DNA of 64,000 bases from Helicobacter cholecystus (GCF_003364215.1 NZ_NXLU01000001.1:62001-126000), one strand, 5' to 3'; numbered from the stretch's first letter, positions 20,162 through 28,670 are shown. The notes: a model not told the origin generated them from the sequence alone. Numbers and translations: made by a program.

Positions 20162-20899
20162 CTAAAGGCTTTGCTTATCCTCTGCTCTAGCATTACCTAA
20201 GAGTGTAGTGCAAAACTCTTGAGTGATGCAGGGATTCCCTAAATCTTTTTGGATATTAAAAATCTTTAAAAGTTCTTCTTTAAGCTCACTTCTCCCAATA
20301 CAATGATTGTAATCATCTTTTTTATTTCGGACACGAAGAAATCTTTGGCAATAGAGCTTAAACATCATCTCTCCAACTGTTTGGTAAGCTTCCTGCTTGA
20401 TTAATGCGATATTTTGAGCAATAGCTTTTTTAATCTTGCCATCTTCATTATCTTCAATCCCATAAGTAATATCATCATATCCCCTATGCTTAGCAATATG
20501 TAAGATTACCCTTGCTAACTCCTCTTTATTTAATTCTCTATACAATGCCCTTTCTCTGAGCTCCCAAGGAGAAATAAAATTCTTAGAAGTTTGAAAAATT
20601 GGAGCAAGTCTCTCCTCTTGTAAAAAACATTTGGAATCTAATCCTAAGGTTTGGGAAAGATAGGATTTGATTTGAGCTATTCTTCCTCTTTTGCGTGCAG
20701 TCCTACGTCTTGCACTCCTTGCACTGCGTCTAGGTAATGCTAAAGATGCTTTATCTTTAGGGTTTTCAGCCCTTGTAAAAATTCTCACTCCACTCTCAAT
20801 AATCCCCCTATCTTTAATCCCCTTATCTGTCCTCTCCCCCTCAATGACCGCCCAGCCAATACTTGCAATCCCAATATCCACACCCAAAGTCAAAACCAT
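20162..20899 (-). pseudogene. cas9: Truncated cas9 (type II CRISPR nuclease), N-terminal quarter only
   Basis: The 245-residue frame is the N-terminus of a type II-C Cas9: the RuvC-I motif LGVDIGIASIGWAVIE with catalytic D8, the Arg-rich bridge helix (about 57-73, RRSARSARRRTARKRGR), then the start of the recognition lobe including ELARVILHIAKHRGY. Full-length relatives have about 1000 residues, so RuvC-II, HNH, RuvC-III and the PAM domain are missing. Similarity seems to stop near residue 234, followed by about 11 unrelated residues and a stop. No cas1 or cas2 is in the window. The piece cannot be a nuclease, although the open reading frame is intact. Confidence 0.9.
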
Positions 20900-21282
20900 T
20901 TTTTACTCCTATTTTTCTTATTTCTTTATATTATCTAAGTTCCTGAATTTTTGAGTTTTTTTAAAGCAAACTACTGAATAGATATTACTTTTTGATTAAT
21001 ATGGATAAATTAAACTTTTAATAAAATTAATAATTCAAATATTTTCAAATAGAATACTTTCCCATATAGTCATTAGCATATACAATAGATTAAGAAATAT
21101 TGAAAACCTATATTTCTGCATACTTTACATAGTTTTAGACCGACTGATTACAAACTATTCTCTTGGAATATTGCTCACAAGAAGTAGAGATTACTGAATA
21201 CGATTCTGCTCTTTAATCTTTTTTTAAAATCCAGCTTATAATGCTAGAGAATCAATAGATCACGCACAGCTATTCTTATATT
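20900..21282. other. Intergenic region upstream of the cas9 remnant
   Basis: 383 bases of AT-rich DNA with no open frame of useful length on either strand. I looked for CRISPR repeats: a single GTTTTAGACC near 21130 is not repeated. The cas9 remnant promoter should lie at the left end. Confidence 0.6.
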
Positions 21283-22326
21283 TTAACCCTTCTTCTCTTT
21301 TAATAATTCTTTCACAATCTTTAGTGTTGGCTTTTCTTTAAGATTTAAATCTAGAGGTAAAAAATTTAAAAGTGTCTTAGAATATGCCTCATTTAACTCC
21401 ATATTTCCTAATAAATAACTGGCCCCACACTCTACAAACTCACCCCATTCACTCACTTCACGCAAAATTAAGCAAGGCTTTTTGGCATAAACTGCCTCTT
21501 TCTGTAGGCCTCCGCTATCTGTCATCACCATTTGTGCATTTTTCAAAAGCCAAAGAGTTTGTAAATAGCCCTGTGGTGGGAGAGCAATAATATTACGAGG
21601 GAGGGAGAGGGAAAACTCTTCTAAACGTTTTTTTGTGCGTGGATGAAGGGGTAAAAGTATCTTAGTGGGGATTTTTCCCAAACCCTCAAGCAAAAAATGC
21701 AATCTGTCTTGATGATCCACATTGCTTTGACGATGCAAAGTACAAAGAATAAAACTCTCCTCACTCAACCCCTCAGGCTTTTGTGCAAGAGGAGAGAAAA
21801 GCTCAAATCCCTCCTCCATCACATCTCCGCTCAAAATCACATCTCCTCTTACCCCCTCTTTTAAGAGATTTTCACACGCACTCTCATTAGGTGCAAAAAG
21901 TTTATCTGAGAGTTGATCACAAAGCACACGATTTCTCTCCTCAGGCATATTCATATCAAAACTTCTCACTCCAGCCTCAATATGGGCTAAGGCCAAAGAA
22001 TTCTCTTTTGCAAATAGGCTTCCTGCAAGAGTAGAGGTTGTATCTCCATAAACAATCACCCAATCAAACCTCTCTCCTCCCACTCTCTTCTGCATTTCCC
22101 CAAGCATTTCTCCAAGTTGAATAAGAGAATTTGTGCTTTGAATTTCAAGCTGAAGAGTTGGAGGTTTAAGTGAAAGCGAAGAGAAAAAAACCTTACTCAT
22201 ATTATCATCAAAATGCTGCCCTGTATGCAAAAGCACCTCATCAATCCCAAATTCAACAAAATGTTTTTGCAAGCTTGCATGCTTGATAAACTGGGGTCTA
22301 GCACCCAAAATACTCAATATTCTCAT
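21283..22326 (-). CDS. wecB: UDP-N-acetylglucosamine 2-epimerase family protein
   Basis: The enzyme interconverts UDP-GlcNAc and UDP-ManNAc for surface polysaccharides. The 347-residue protein has the family pattern: RPQFIKHA near 10-17, LHTGQHFDDNM near 34-44, HIEAGVRSFDMNMPEERNR near 116-134 and SGGLQKEA near 272-279. Length is slightly short but complete. The start overlaps the stop of the upstream Fur-family regulator (ATGA), so they are co-translated. A related role on UDP-diacetamido sugars (WbpI type) cannot be excluded. Confidence 0.88.
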   Translation of the reverse strand: MRILSILGARPQFIKHASLQKHFVEFGIDEVLLHTGQHFDDNMSKVFFSSLSLKPPTLQLEIQSTNSLIQLGEMLGEMQKRVGGERFDWVIVYGDTTSTLAGSLFAKENSLALAHIEAGVRSFDMNMPEERNRVLCDQLSDKLFAPNESACENLLKEGVRGDVILSGDVMEEGFELFSPLAQKPEGLSEESFILCTLHRQSNVDHQDRLHFLLEGLGKIPTKILLPLHPRTKKRLEEFSLSLPRNIIALPPQGYLQTLWLLKNAQMVMTDSGGLQKEAVYAKKPCLILREVSEWGEFVECGASYLLGNMELNEAYSKTLLNFLPLDLNLKEKPTLKIVKELLKEKKG

Positions 22327-22673
22327 TCTTTCTCACACTTTTGGCAGATCCCTTTAATGAGCACACTTTTAACCTTGCCGCTTGTAATGCAGGGCATTGT
22401 AACATTAGAGATCTCTTTGCACACTTCACAGACAAAATATGCTTTTGCTTTAGTGGCAAGTTCATAAAATCTTTTACGTTCAATCTCTGTTGTAATCACA
22501 AGCCCTTCCTTTTCAAACAATTCCATATTGCGATAAAAGGTCGTCTTATTGGCATTGAGGCAAAAAGATTCGAAACTTAAGGGAATATTTGATCGCGCAA
22601 GAGTTTGTAATATCTCTATCCTCATTCCACTCACAGCAATATTGTGATCTTGCAAAAGTTTTATGGCATTCAT
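22323..22673 (-). CDS. Fur-family regulator, probably zinc-responsive (Zur-like)
   Basis: The 116-residue repressor has an N-terminal winged helix (about 10-65, with NKTTFYRNMELFEKEGL as the recognition region) and two C-x2-C pairs, CEVC and CQKC, that form the structural zinc site. The open frame reaches 22748, but the ATG at 22673 has an AAGGAC box 7 bases upstream and gives the normal N-terminus. It is divergent from znuABC with a shared operator region, the reason I call it Zur-like and not Fur or PerR. It is coupled to the downstream epimerase gene. Confidence 0.82.
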   Translation of the reverse strand: MNAIKLLQDHNIAVSGMRIEILQTLARSNIPLSFESFCLNANKTTFYRNMELFEKEGLVITTEIERKRFYELATKAKAYFVCEVCKEISNVTMPCITSGKVKSVLIKGICQKCEKE

Positions 22674-22702
22674 TAAAGTCCTTGAAAGTTTTATCTCAGA
22701 AA

Positions 22703-22758
22703 ATTGTATCACTTGCAACTCATTTTTATAGAAGCAACTCAGTTGCATCTGCTACAAT
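22703..22758. promoter_or_regulatory. Divergent zur/znuA promoters with paired GCAACT operators
   Basis: Each gene has its own TACAAT -10 box: 22703-22708 read on the minus strand for the regulator, and 22753-22758 on the plus strand for znuA. Between them, GCAACTCA occurs twice, at 22715-22722 and 22734-22741, 19 bases apart. The second copy extends to a perfect palindrome GCAACT-C-AGTTGC (22734-22746), just upstream of the znuA -10. This layout suits one repressor controlling both directions. Confidence 0.6.
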
Positions 22759-22787
22759 TCCTCTTTTATCTTAGAATAGGAGCAATT

Positions 22788-23636
22788 ATGAGAGCATTGA
22801 TTATTTTTTACATTTTTATTTTAAGTGCATATGCTAAGCCCATTGTTTCTGTAAGTATCCCTCCTCAAGCCTACTTTCTCAAACAAATTGCTCAAGACAC
22901 TCTAGAGATTAACATTCTTATCCCTCAAGACAGCGATCCTCATACATTTGAATTTAAACCCAACACACTCTCTTCACTCACTAAAAGTGAGCTTTATCTC
23001 ACTATAGGATTAGAGTTTGAAAAGATTTGGATTCCAAAACTCAAAGCCCATCTTCCTCAGACACTAAGCATTACAAATCAAATCCAATTCCTACCTAGCA
23101 TACATGATGATCATGACCATCATAATCATCAGAGTGATCACAATGATGGGGAATATGATCCCCATATCTGGCTTAGCCCAAAGCTTGTTAAAATCTTAGC
23201 CTCAAACATTGCCTCAATTCTTATTGAAAATTTTCCACAACACAAAGCCCTTTATGAAAAAAATCTTAAAAAATTCTTACAAAGATTAGATTCTCTTGAT
23301 AAACAAATCACTCAAGCCCTCTCCCCCATAAAAAATAGAAAATTTATCGTCTATCATCCCTCTTGGGGCTACTATGCTAAAGCCTACAATCTTACGCAAA
23401 TTCCTGTTGAGATTGAAGGGAAAGAGCCAAAAGCAAAAGAATTAAAAGCACTCATTACCCTCGCAAAACAAGAAGGCATTAAAATTATTTTTGCTCAAAA
23501 TGGTTTTTCAAAAAACTCAGCCCAAGTCATTGCAAAATCTTGTGATGCACAAGTATTGCTCACCAACCCCCTTGCCTATGAGTGGGAAAAAGAGCTTTTA
23601 AATATTACTCAAAGCCTTGCAAAATGGCAGAAATAA
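22788..23636 (+). CDS. znuA: Zinc ABC transporter substrate-binding protein
   Basis: ZnuA captures zinc in the periplasm for ZnuBC. The 282-residue precursor has a signal peptide of about 16 residues and the cluster A-1 fold: DSDPHTFE in the N-lobe, a His/Asp-rich loop near residues 105-120 (about eight His) typical of zinc and not manganese binders, DPHIWLSP, and FIVYHPSWGYYA in the C-lobe. The frame is open from 22704, but the ATG at 22788 has an AGGAG box and starts the signal peptide. The end overlaps znuC by 13 bp. Confidence 0.94.
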   Translation: MRALIIFYIFILSAYAKPIVSVSIPPQAYFLKQIAQDTLEINILIPQDSDPHTFEFKPNTLSSLTKSELYLTIGLEFEKIWIPKLKAHLPQTLSITNQIQFLPSIHDDHDHHNHQSDHNDGEYDPHIWLSPKLVKILASNIASILIENFPQHKALYEKNLKKFLQRLDSLDKQITQALSPIKNRKFIVYHPSWGYYAKAYNLTQIPVEIEGKEPKAKELKALITLAKQEGIKIIFAQNGFSKNSAQVIAKSCDAQVLLTNPLAYEWEKELLNITQSLAKWQK

Positions 23637-24316
23637 AAATCCAAAATCTCTCTTTCTGCTATGCAGGAGAAAGAGTATTAGAAAATATTTGCCTACAAAT
23701 CCACCAAGGGGATTTTTTAGGAATTATTGGGGCTAATGGTGGAGGAAAAAGCACATTACTTAAACTCATTTTAGGACTTTTACCCTGCAATCAAAATATT
23801 TATAATTCTTTCTCTCATATTGGTTATGTTCCCCAACACACTTCTGCCAATCCCTTTTTTCCTTTAAGAGTATTTGAATGTGTGCTGATGGGTGCACTCT
23901 CTCCTATAGGGCAATACACTCAAAGTCACAGACAAAGAGCACTAGAGAGTATGCAAATCTTAAAAATTGAACATTTAAAAGATAAAAAAATGCAAGAGCT
24001 TAGTGGGGGACAAAGGCAAAAAGCACTCATCGCACGAGCAATCTGTACCCAAGCACCACTCATCATCCTTGATGAGCCTACAGCTAGCCTTGATCATTCC
24101 TCTACACAAGAGATTTTCTCTCTCCTTCATCATCTCAATTCTTTAGGCATAACCATTGTCACAATCTGTCATGATTTAGAGCTTTTATTAGAAGTAAGCA
24201 CACATATTGCTCATCTTCAAAAAACTCTCTCTCTCTACACTATCCCTAAAGAGAGTCAACAACTCATTGAAGATTTTGGGTGCAAACATCATCTTAGAGG
24301 AGAGTGTGATGCTTGA
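23624..24316 (+). CDS. znuC: Zinc ABC transporter ATP-binding protein
   Basis: The 230-residue ATPase powers zinc uptake with ZnuB. It has Walker A GANGGGKSTLLK, the Q-loop VPQHTS, signature LSGGQRQKALIARA, Walker B LIILDEPTASLD and the switch His in TICHDLE. The true ATG is 23624, inside znuA; the open frame starts earlier. A (CT)6 run lies at 24225-24236 near the 3' end. The end overlaps znuB by 8 bp. Confidence 0.95.
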   Translation: MAEIKIQNLSFCYAGERVLENICLQIHQGDFLGIIGANGGGKSTLLKLILGLLPCNQNIYNSFSHIGYVPQHTSANPFFPLRVFECVLMGALSPIGQYTQSHRQRALESMQILKIEHLKDKKMQELSGGQRQKALIARAICTQAPLIILDEPTASLDHSSTQEIFSLLHHLNSLGITIVTICHDLELLLEVSTHIAHLQKTLSLYTIPKESQQLIEDFGCKHHLRGECDA

Positions 24317-25133
24317 AAATTTCTTTGAGCTTTTCAAAATGCCTTTTGTGATTAATGCATTTTTAGGACTTATCCCTCTGTGTATCCTTTGTGGCGTAAT
24401 TGGCACACTTATTTGTGTCAATCGTCTCTCCTATGTTGCTGGAGGGCTTACACATGGGGCATATGGAGGAGTAGGAATTGGTGTATATTTTTCTCTACCT
24501 ATCTTAGTGAGTGCGGGTATTTTCACTTTGATTATAGCTTGGATCGTAGCATTCCTTATTTTAAGATACAAAACTCAAAGTGATCAATTCATTGGAGCAA
24601 TTTGGGCCTTTGGTATGGCATTAGGAATTATTCTTTTAGAACTTTCTAAGGGATATAAGGCCGATATGATGGGATATCTTTTTGGAAATATTCTAGTTCT
24701 CTCCTCTCTTAATCTTTATTTACTTTGGGGTGCAGGGATCATATGTGTGGCACTTGTATGGTATTTTTATCCACAATTTCAAGCTCTAAGCTATGATGAT
24801 GAATTTGCGAAAATTATGGGTGTCAATCAAAAGGGATTTTTCTATCTCTTAATGACGATGATTGCAATATGTGTATCCTTGAGTATGCAGGCAGTAGGCT
24901 TGATTCTTGTAATCTCACTTTTAAGCATTTCTACTTTTATTGCCCAATCTTTAAGCAAAACACTTAAAGAAATGATGATTTATTGCACAATTTTAAATCT
25001 TGTATTCTGTATTTTAGGGTTGCTTTTAAGTTTTTATTTTGATCTCTCCAGTGGAGCAAGCATTATTTTAGTAAGCGTAGGGGGAATGGCAACCTTTTTT
25101 ATCTCTAAACATTTCTTCGGGTTTTTACAATAA
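24309..25133 (+). CDS. znuB: Zinc ABC transporter permease
   Basis: The 274-residue protein is an ABC-3 family permease with about eight membrane segments. Family signs are VNRLSYVAGGLTHGAYGGVG near 37-56 and the VGLILVISLLSI stretch in the late coupling region. The ATG at 24309 lies within znuC, so all three zinc genes overlap and are coupled. Downstream, a decayed outer-membrane gene follows directly, so the operon once may have included an outer-membrane protein. Confidence 0.94.
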   Translation: MLENFFELFKMPFVINAFLGLIPLCILCGVIGTLICVNRLSYVAGGLTHGAYGGVGIGVYFSLPILVSAGIFTLIIAWIVAFLILRYKTQSDQFIGAIWAFGMALGIILLELSKGYKADMMGYLFGNILVLSSLNLYLLWGAGIICVALVWYFYPQFQALSYDDEFAKIMGVNQKGFFYLLMTMIAICVSLSMQAVGLILVISLLSISTFIAQSLSKTLKEMMIYCTILNLVFCILGLLLSFYFDLSSGASIILVSVGGMATFFISKHFFGFLQ

Positions 25134-25138
25134 CCCTC

Positions 25139-25550
25139 CTCCTTATATAATTGGCAAAAATAATCAAGATTATCCCGCTGAATATGAAGGATTTGTTTTA
25201 GGGATAGAAAACTTTTTTGGAGAGTCTCAAATTATTGGTACAAGACTAGGAGTTTATCAAATTAAGACCTAAAAAGAAGTTAAACTTGGCTTTAGGCTAC
25301 TCCACCTATTTTAAATGAAGATCCCCTTATCTTAAATCGATGTGATATCCATGCTTTACTGATTCGAGTAGGATTAACAACACTTTTTTCAAAACATCAT
25401 CGATTTGAACTTATAGGGCAAGTTCCTGCGGATTTCGTCTTTCAAATGGCAAGTCTTAATTACTCAAATTCTAGAGGCAGTATCAACGCAAATTACACTT
25501 TTTCATTTGAACGCATTCAAGGACTATTAAGCTACAAACGTATCTTTTAG
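25139..25550 (+). pseudogene. Decayed outer-membrane beta-barrel gene fragment
   Basis: Translation in shifting frames gives barrel-like pieces: AEYEGFVLGIENFFGESQ, then after stops and a frame change LALGYSTYFK, then a clean C-terminal part ending RVGLTTLFSKHHRFELIGQ...SYKRIF. The piece RVGLTTL...HHRFEL matches the same region of the intact barrel genes at 19.0 and 28.7 kb, and the end in Phe is kept. No start codon or signal peptide remains. It has at least two stops and one or more frameshifts. Its last bases overlap the 3' end of the convergent oxidoreductase gene. Confidence 0.75.
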
Positions 25551-26524
25551 ATCTTAGAAATGACCTCTAAAGCTTCAATAACTCTAAGAGTATGCTCTCT
25601 ATCCTCTTGGGTGTTTTGTAATATGCACTTATAAAAACATTCAATGGACTTGTCTAAAGAAAGATAGCTAGGAAGCTTTGGGGTGTATTCCTCACCTAAT
25701 TTATACTCCACCATTTTGGCATATAAACTATTTTTATCAAGCTCATCTTTGACAATCACTCCTGAATCATAAATCTTAATTTTATCCCTCTTTGTATCAT
25801 CATAGACTACACTCTTTTGTGTCCCACCAATGATCATTTCCCTTACCTTTACAGGGCTAAGCCACGAAACATTAATTGTAATAATTACGCCATTTTTTAA
25901 TTCAATATTAATATTGGCTAAAGCATCATTAGGGTAGCTTTGATATTTGCGTGAAAATGTGTTGACCTTTTTAATCTCAAGTTTTATGAGTGCATCAATA
26001 ATGCTTAAATCATGGATTGCCAAATCCCAAATTACATCAACACTGCTTTGAAAAAGTCCAAGATTAATACGTCTTGAATTGATATAGACAATATCTCCAA
26101 AAGAGCTCATATTTTCTTTAAGATACCTTACAGCTGGGGAGTGCAAAAAAACATGATCACAATGCAAAATCACCTCATTTTTCTCTGCCAACTCATAGAG
26201 CTCATAAGCTTCTCTTGAATTGGTTGTGAGTGGCTTTTCTACAAAGATATGTTTTCTTGATTGCAATCCTTTTTTAGCCAATGCATAATGAGTTTGTGGA
26301 GGAGTGATGATAAAAAGCGCCTCAATCCTTTCATTATCTAATATCTGATCAAAACTCTCATAGGGTGTAAAACTGTAAAGCTTTTGGGCTTCTTGCACCC
26401 TTGAGTTATCCTGGTCAAAGATTGTTTCTATCTCAAATCCCACTCCTTGATCCTTAAGTTTTGAGATTGTTTTTGCAATATTTATCCCCCAATATCCATA
26501 ACCAATAATCGCTACTCTCACCAC
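25547..26524 (-). CDS. Gfo/Idh/MocA-family NAD(P)-dependent sugar oxidoreductase
   Basis: The 325-residue protein has an N-terminal Rossmann domain (VAIIGYGYWGINIAKT, residues 3-18), the catalytic-region motif VEKPLTTN near 95-102 and a C-terminal GFO_IDH_MocA_C-like sheet domain with WDLAIHDLSIIDAL. Close relatives oxidise nucleotide sugars (WbpB or WlbA). It follows a hexapeptide acetyltransferase gene by 6 bp; that pairing is typical for making N-acetylated 3-amino sugars, though the aminotransferase that would act between them is not in the window. Confidence 0.85.
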   Translation of the reverse strand: MVRVAIIGYGYWGINIAKTISKLKDQGVGFEIETIFDQDNSRVQEAQKLYSFTPYESFDQILDNERIEALFIITPPQTHYALAKKGLQSRKHIFVEKPLTTNSREAYELYELAEKNEVILHCDHVFLHSPAVRYLKENMSSFGDIVYINSRRINLGLFQSSVDVIWDLAIHDLSIIDALIKLEIKKVNTFSRKYQSYPNDALANINIELKNGVIITINVSWLSPVKVREMIIGGTQKSVVYDDTKRDKIKIYDSGVIVKDELDKNSLYAKMVEYKLGEEYTPKLPSYLSLDKSIECFYKCILQNTQEDREHTLRVIEALEVISKI

Positions 26525-26530
26525 TCTCTC

Positions 26531-26983
26531 CTATAAATCTCTAATTTTTCTTGCTGGATTACCTGCATATATCCCACGCTCTGTAATATCTTTGCACACT
26601 ACACTCCCCGCACCTATCACAACACCATCACAAATTTTCACAGGCAATATTGTTGCATTTGATCCAATACTCACACCATTTCCAATTTCTGTTCTTTTCC
26701 ACTCAGAAGAGTTTGCTGAAGGGTGACCTTGGGAAAAAAGATCATTAACAAACATCACCCCATGCCCTATAAAACAATCCTCTCCAATCTCAACAAGTGA
26801 GCAAATAAAGCTATGGCTTTGAATACGGCTCCTAGCGCCAATGCTTACATCACATTGAATCTCCACAAAAGGGCCTATAAACACATCCTCACCCAATTCA
26901 CATCCATAAAGATTGCAAGGTTCAACGATCTTAACGCCTTTTGCACTTTGAACATTAATGATTTTTGCCTCTCTCACTTGCAT
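26531..26983 (-). CDS. Hexapeptide-repeat sugar N-acetyltransferase
   Basis: The 150-residue protein is a left-handed beta-helix built from hexapeptide turns (VKIVEP, LGEDVFIGPFVEI, IGARSRI, IGEDCFIGHGV) and ends with the family motif GIYAGNPARKIRDL. It resembles WbpD/WlbB transferases that acetylate UDP-amino sugars with acetyl-CoA, and probably works as a trimer. The start overlaps the 3' end of the methylase gene by 10 bp, and the oxidoreductase follows. Confidence 0.85.
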   Translation of the reverse strand: MQVREAKIINVQSAKGVKIVEPCNLYGCELGEDVFIGPFVEIQCDVSIGARSRIQSHSFICSLVEIGEDCFIGHGVMFVNDLFSQGHPSANSSEWKRTEIGNGVSIGSNATILPVKICDGVVIGAGSVVCKDITERGIYAGNPARKIRDL

Positions 26984-28581
26984 ATTTTCTCCCTTAATTC
27001 TAAAATCTCTTGATGCACCCCCTCTAATTTATGGGCTAAACTTTCAATCTCTTGCATATAAGAAACATAGCGATTCAAGTCTTTAGGCAGAGGAATTTGG
27101 GTGAGTTTCACCACATCTAATACCCCATCACAAAGCTCTTGCAACACCCTTTCTCCCTCAAGACTAAAAAGGTATCCATATAATCCCAAAGCCTCTTCTT
27201 GACTATGAGTTCTCAAGACCAAAACCCCAACATTTGCAATACAGGGTAAAGAGAGATGATTAGAAAGAATGGCAATTTTTGGAGAATTTCCTCTGAGTGC
27301 AATAAGAATATCATAAGGTTTGAGGGCATATTTTTGGATTTTTTCCTTATTGCCTTTTTGACGTAAATTTTCAAAATGAGAGCTAAAACCAAGAGGAGCA
27401 AAATCACTCACCCCTACTTCAAAATACTCAATTTCTTCATCTTTGCTGCTTCCATACACTCTTTGTCCCCGAATAAGTTGAGCAATATCTCCAATACTCT
27501 GACTCTCTTGAGCTAAAGTGCGATGAGAGAAAAATTCATCCATACATTTTGCTTTTTTACTGTATTTAGAATTTGTATTTTTTTTATATAAGCAAAGGAT
27601 TTCTTCAAGATTGCTTAGACGATTATAGCGCCCTTCTTTACGATAGAATTCTTCAGCATTAATATATAAAATCTCTTTTGCCCCTTCTTTAAGAATCACA
27701 AGGGAAAAATCATGATTTTGATAGGGGAAAATATTTTTTGGAAGTTGAATAATGCATTGCAAACGTCCTTCAAAAAATGAATGGAGCTTAGATTCTAAAG
27801 TAGAAGTTTTAAAAATCTGACTCCTAAGCACAAAAGCTCCTCTCCCTCCAAAATGCACCAAGGCATGAGAAAGAAATATGAGTTCAGGATAACTTTTTGA
27901 AAGTACCCCTGTAAAACGCTCATCTTCTTTAATATAATGAGTCCCCATATGAGAGTGCAGAGGTGGATTGCAAATCATTGCATCAAATTTCTCAAATCCC
28001 TTGCTACTTTTAAAACTAGAGTGCTTTAAAATATCATTAGTTAAAAGATATGAATTAGGCAAATCAATAAGATCACATACAAGCTTTGCAATCTCACTGA
28101 ATCGCTCATCCAGTTCTTCCCCATACACTCTTACCCCTTCACCCACTTGCAAAAATAAGCTTCCTAGTCCATAGCAAGGGTGGTATAGGCTTTCATTTTT
28201 TTGGATTTTTAAAAGAGAGAGAATTAAAATTTGCACTTCAAGAGGCATTGCATAAAAATAAAGCTTATTTTGGGTTTTTTTCTGAGTCACAACATCAAAA
28301 AATATCCCAAGAATCTGTGAATTAAGGGGAATCTGATCTAAGATTTTTAAAATCTTTGTGAGATTGAGGTTTGGATTTGGGGCAATAAAGTGTCTCACTG
28401 AGCCCTGCATAAGCTCGATACATTCCTCATAAATCTTTTTTCTTTTTAATGCTCTTTGTAAAAGGGGGGAGATTTGATCTTGCTTTTTGAGGATAAAAAA
28501 TTCAAGTAAAATGTATAAAGATTCTAAAATATCAACATGATAGCGTTTGATATAATCAAAACAATCTAAAAGTTTCTTCAC
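26974..28581 (-). CDS. N6-adenine methylase-like protein fused to a specificity-like domain
   Basis: The 535-residue protein has an N-terminal helical region (1-100), an N6_Mtase-like domain (about 105-330) and a C-terminal part (about 360-530) resembling a type I S-subunit half, with IGDIAQLIRGQRV and LKPYDILIALRG. Motif IV is NPPL (205-208) instead of NPPF/Y, and motif I reads HPCYGLGSLFL (134-144), lacking the usual acidic residue, so activity is uncertain. No hsdR is nearby. It is first in an operon with two sugar-modification genes. It may be an orphan or decaying M-S fusion. Confidence 0.72.
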   Translation of the reverse strand: MKKLLDCFDYIKRYHVDILESLYILLEFFILKKQDQISPLLQRALKRKKIYEECIELMQGSVRHFIAPNPNLNLTKILKILDQIPLNSQILGIFFDVVTQKKTQNKLYFYAMPLEVQILILSLLKIQKNESLYHPCYGLGSLFLQVGEGVRVYGEELDERFSEIAKLVCDLIDLPNSYLLTNDILKHSSFKSSKGFEKFDAMICNPPLHSHMGTHYIKEDERFTGVLSKSYPELIFLSHALVHFGGRGAFVLRSQIFKTSTLESKLHSFFEGRLQCIIQLPKNIFPYQNHDFSLVILKEGAKEILYINAEEFYRKEGRYNRLSNLEEILCLYKKNTNSKYSKKAKCMDEFFSHRTLAQESQSIGDIAQLIRGQRVYGSSKDEEIEYFEVGVSDFAPLGFSSHFENLRQKGNKEKIQKYALKPYDILIALRGNSPKIAILSNHLSLPCIANVGVLVLRTHSQEEALGLYGYLFSLEGERVLQELCDGVLDVVKLTQIPLPKDLNRYVSYMQEIESLAHKLEGVHQEILELREKICK

Positions 28582-28649
28582 AAACCTGCCTCAAAATTTT
28601 TGTTAAATTTTAGCGATAAATACAAGATGTTTTTAATTTTTTCATTGTT

Positions 28650-28664
28650 TCCCCACGAGGGGGA
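28650..28664 (-). terminator. Hairpin after the second outer-membrane gene
   Basis: TCCCC (28650-28654) pairs with GGGGA (28660-28664) around a 5-base loop, 6 bases past the stop of the minus-strand barrel gene. No clear T run follows, so this is a possible and not a certain terminator. Confidence 0.4.
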
Positions 28665-28670
28665 GAAGAA

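Noticed and set aside
21125-21160. GTTTTAGACC sequence as a further CRISPR repeat
   Set aside because: Only a short 5' match; the rest does not resemble the repeat-like sequence at 20104, and there is no second copy or spacer pattern.
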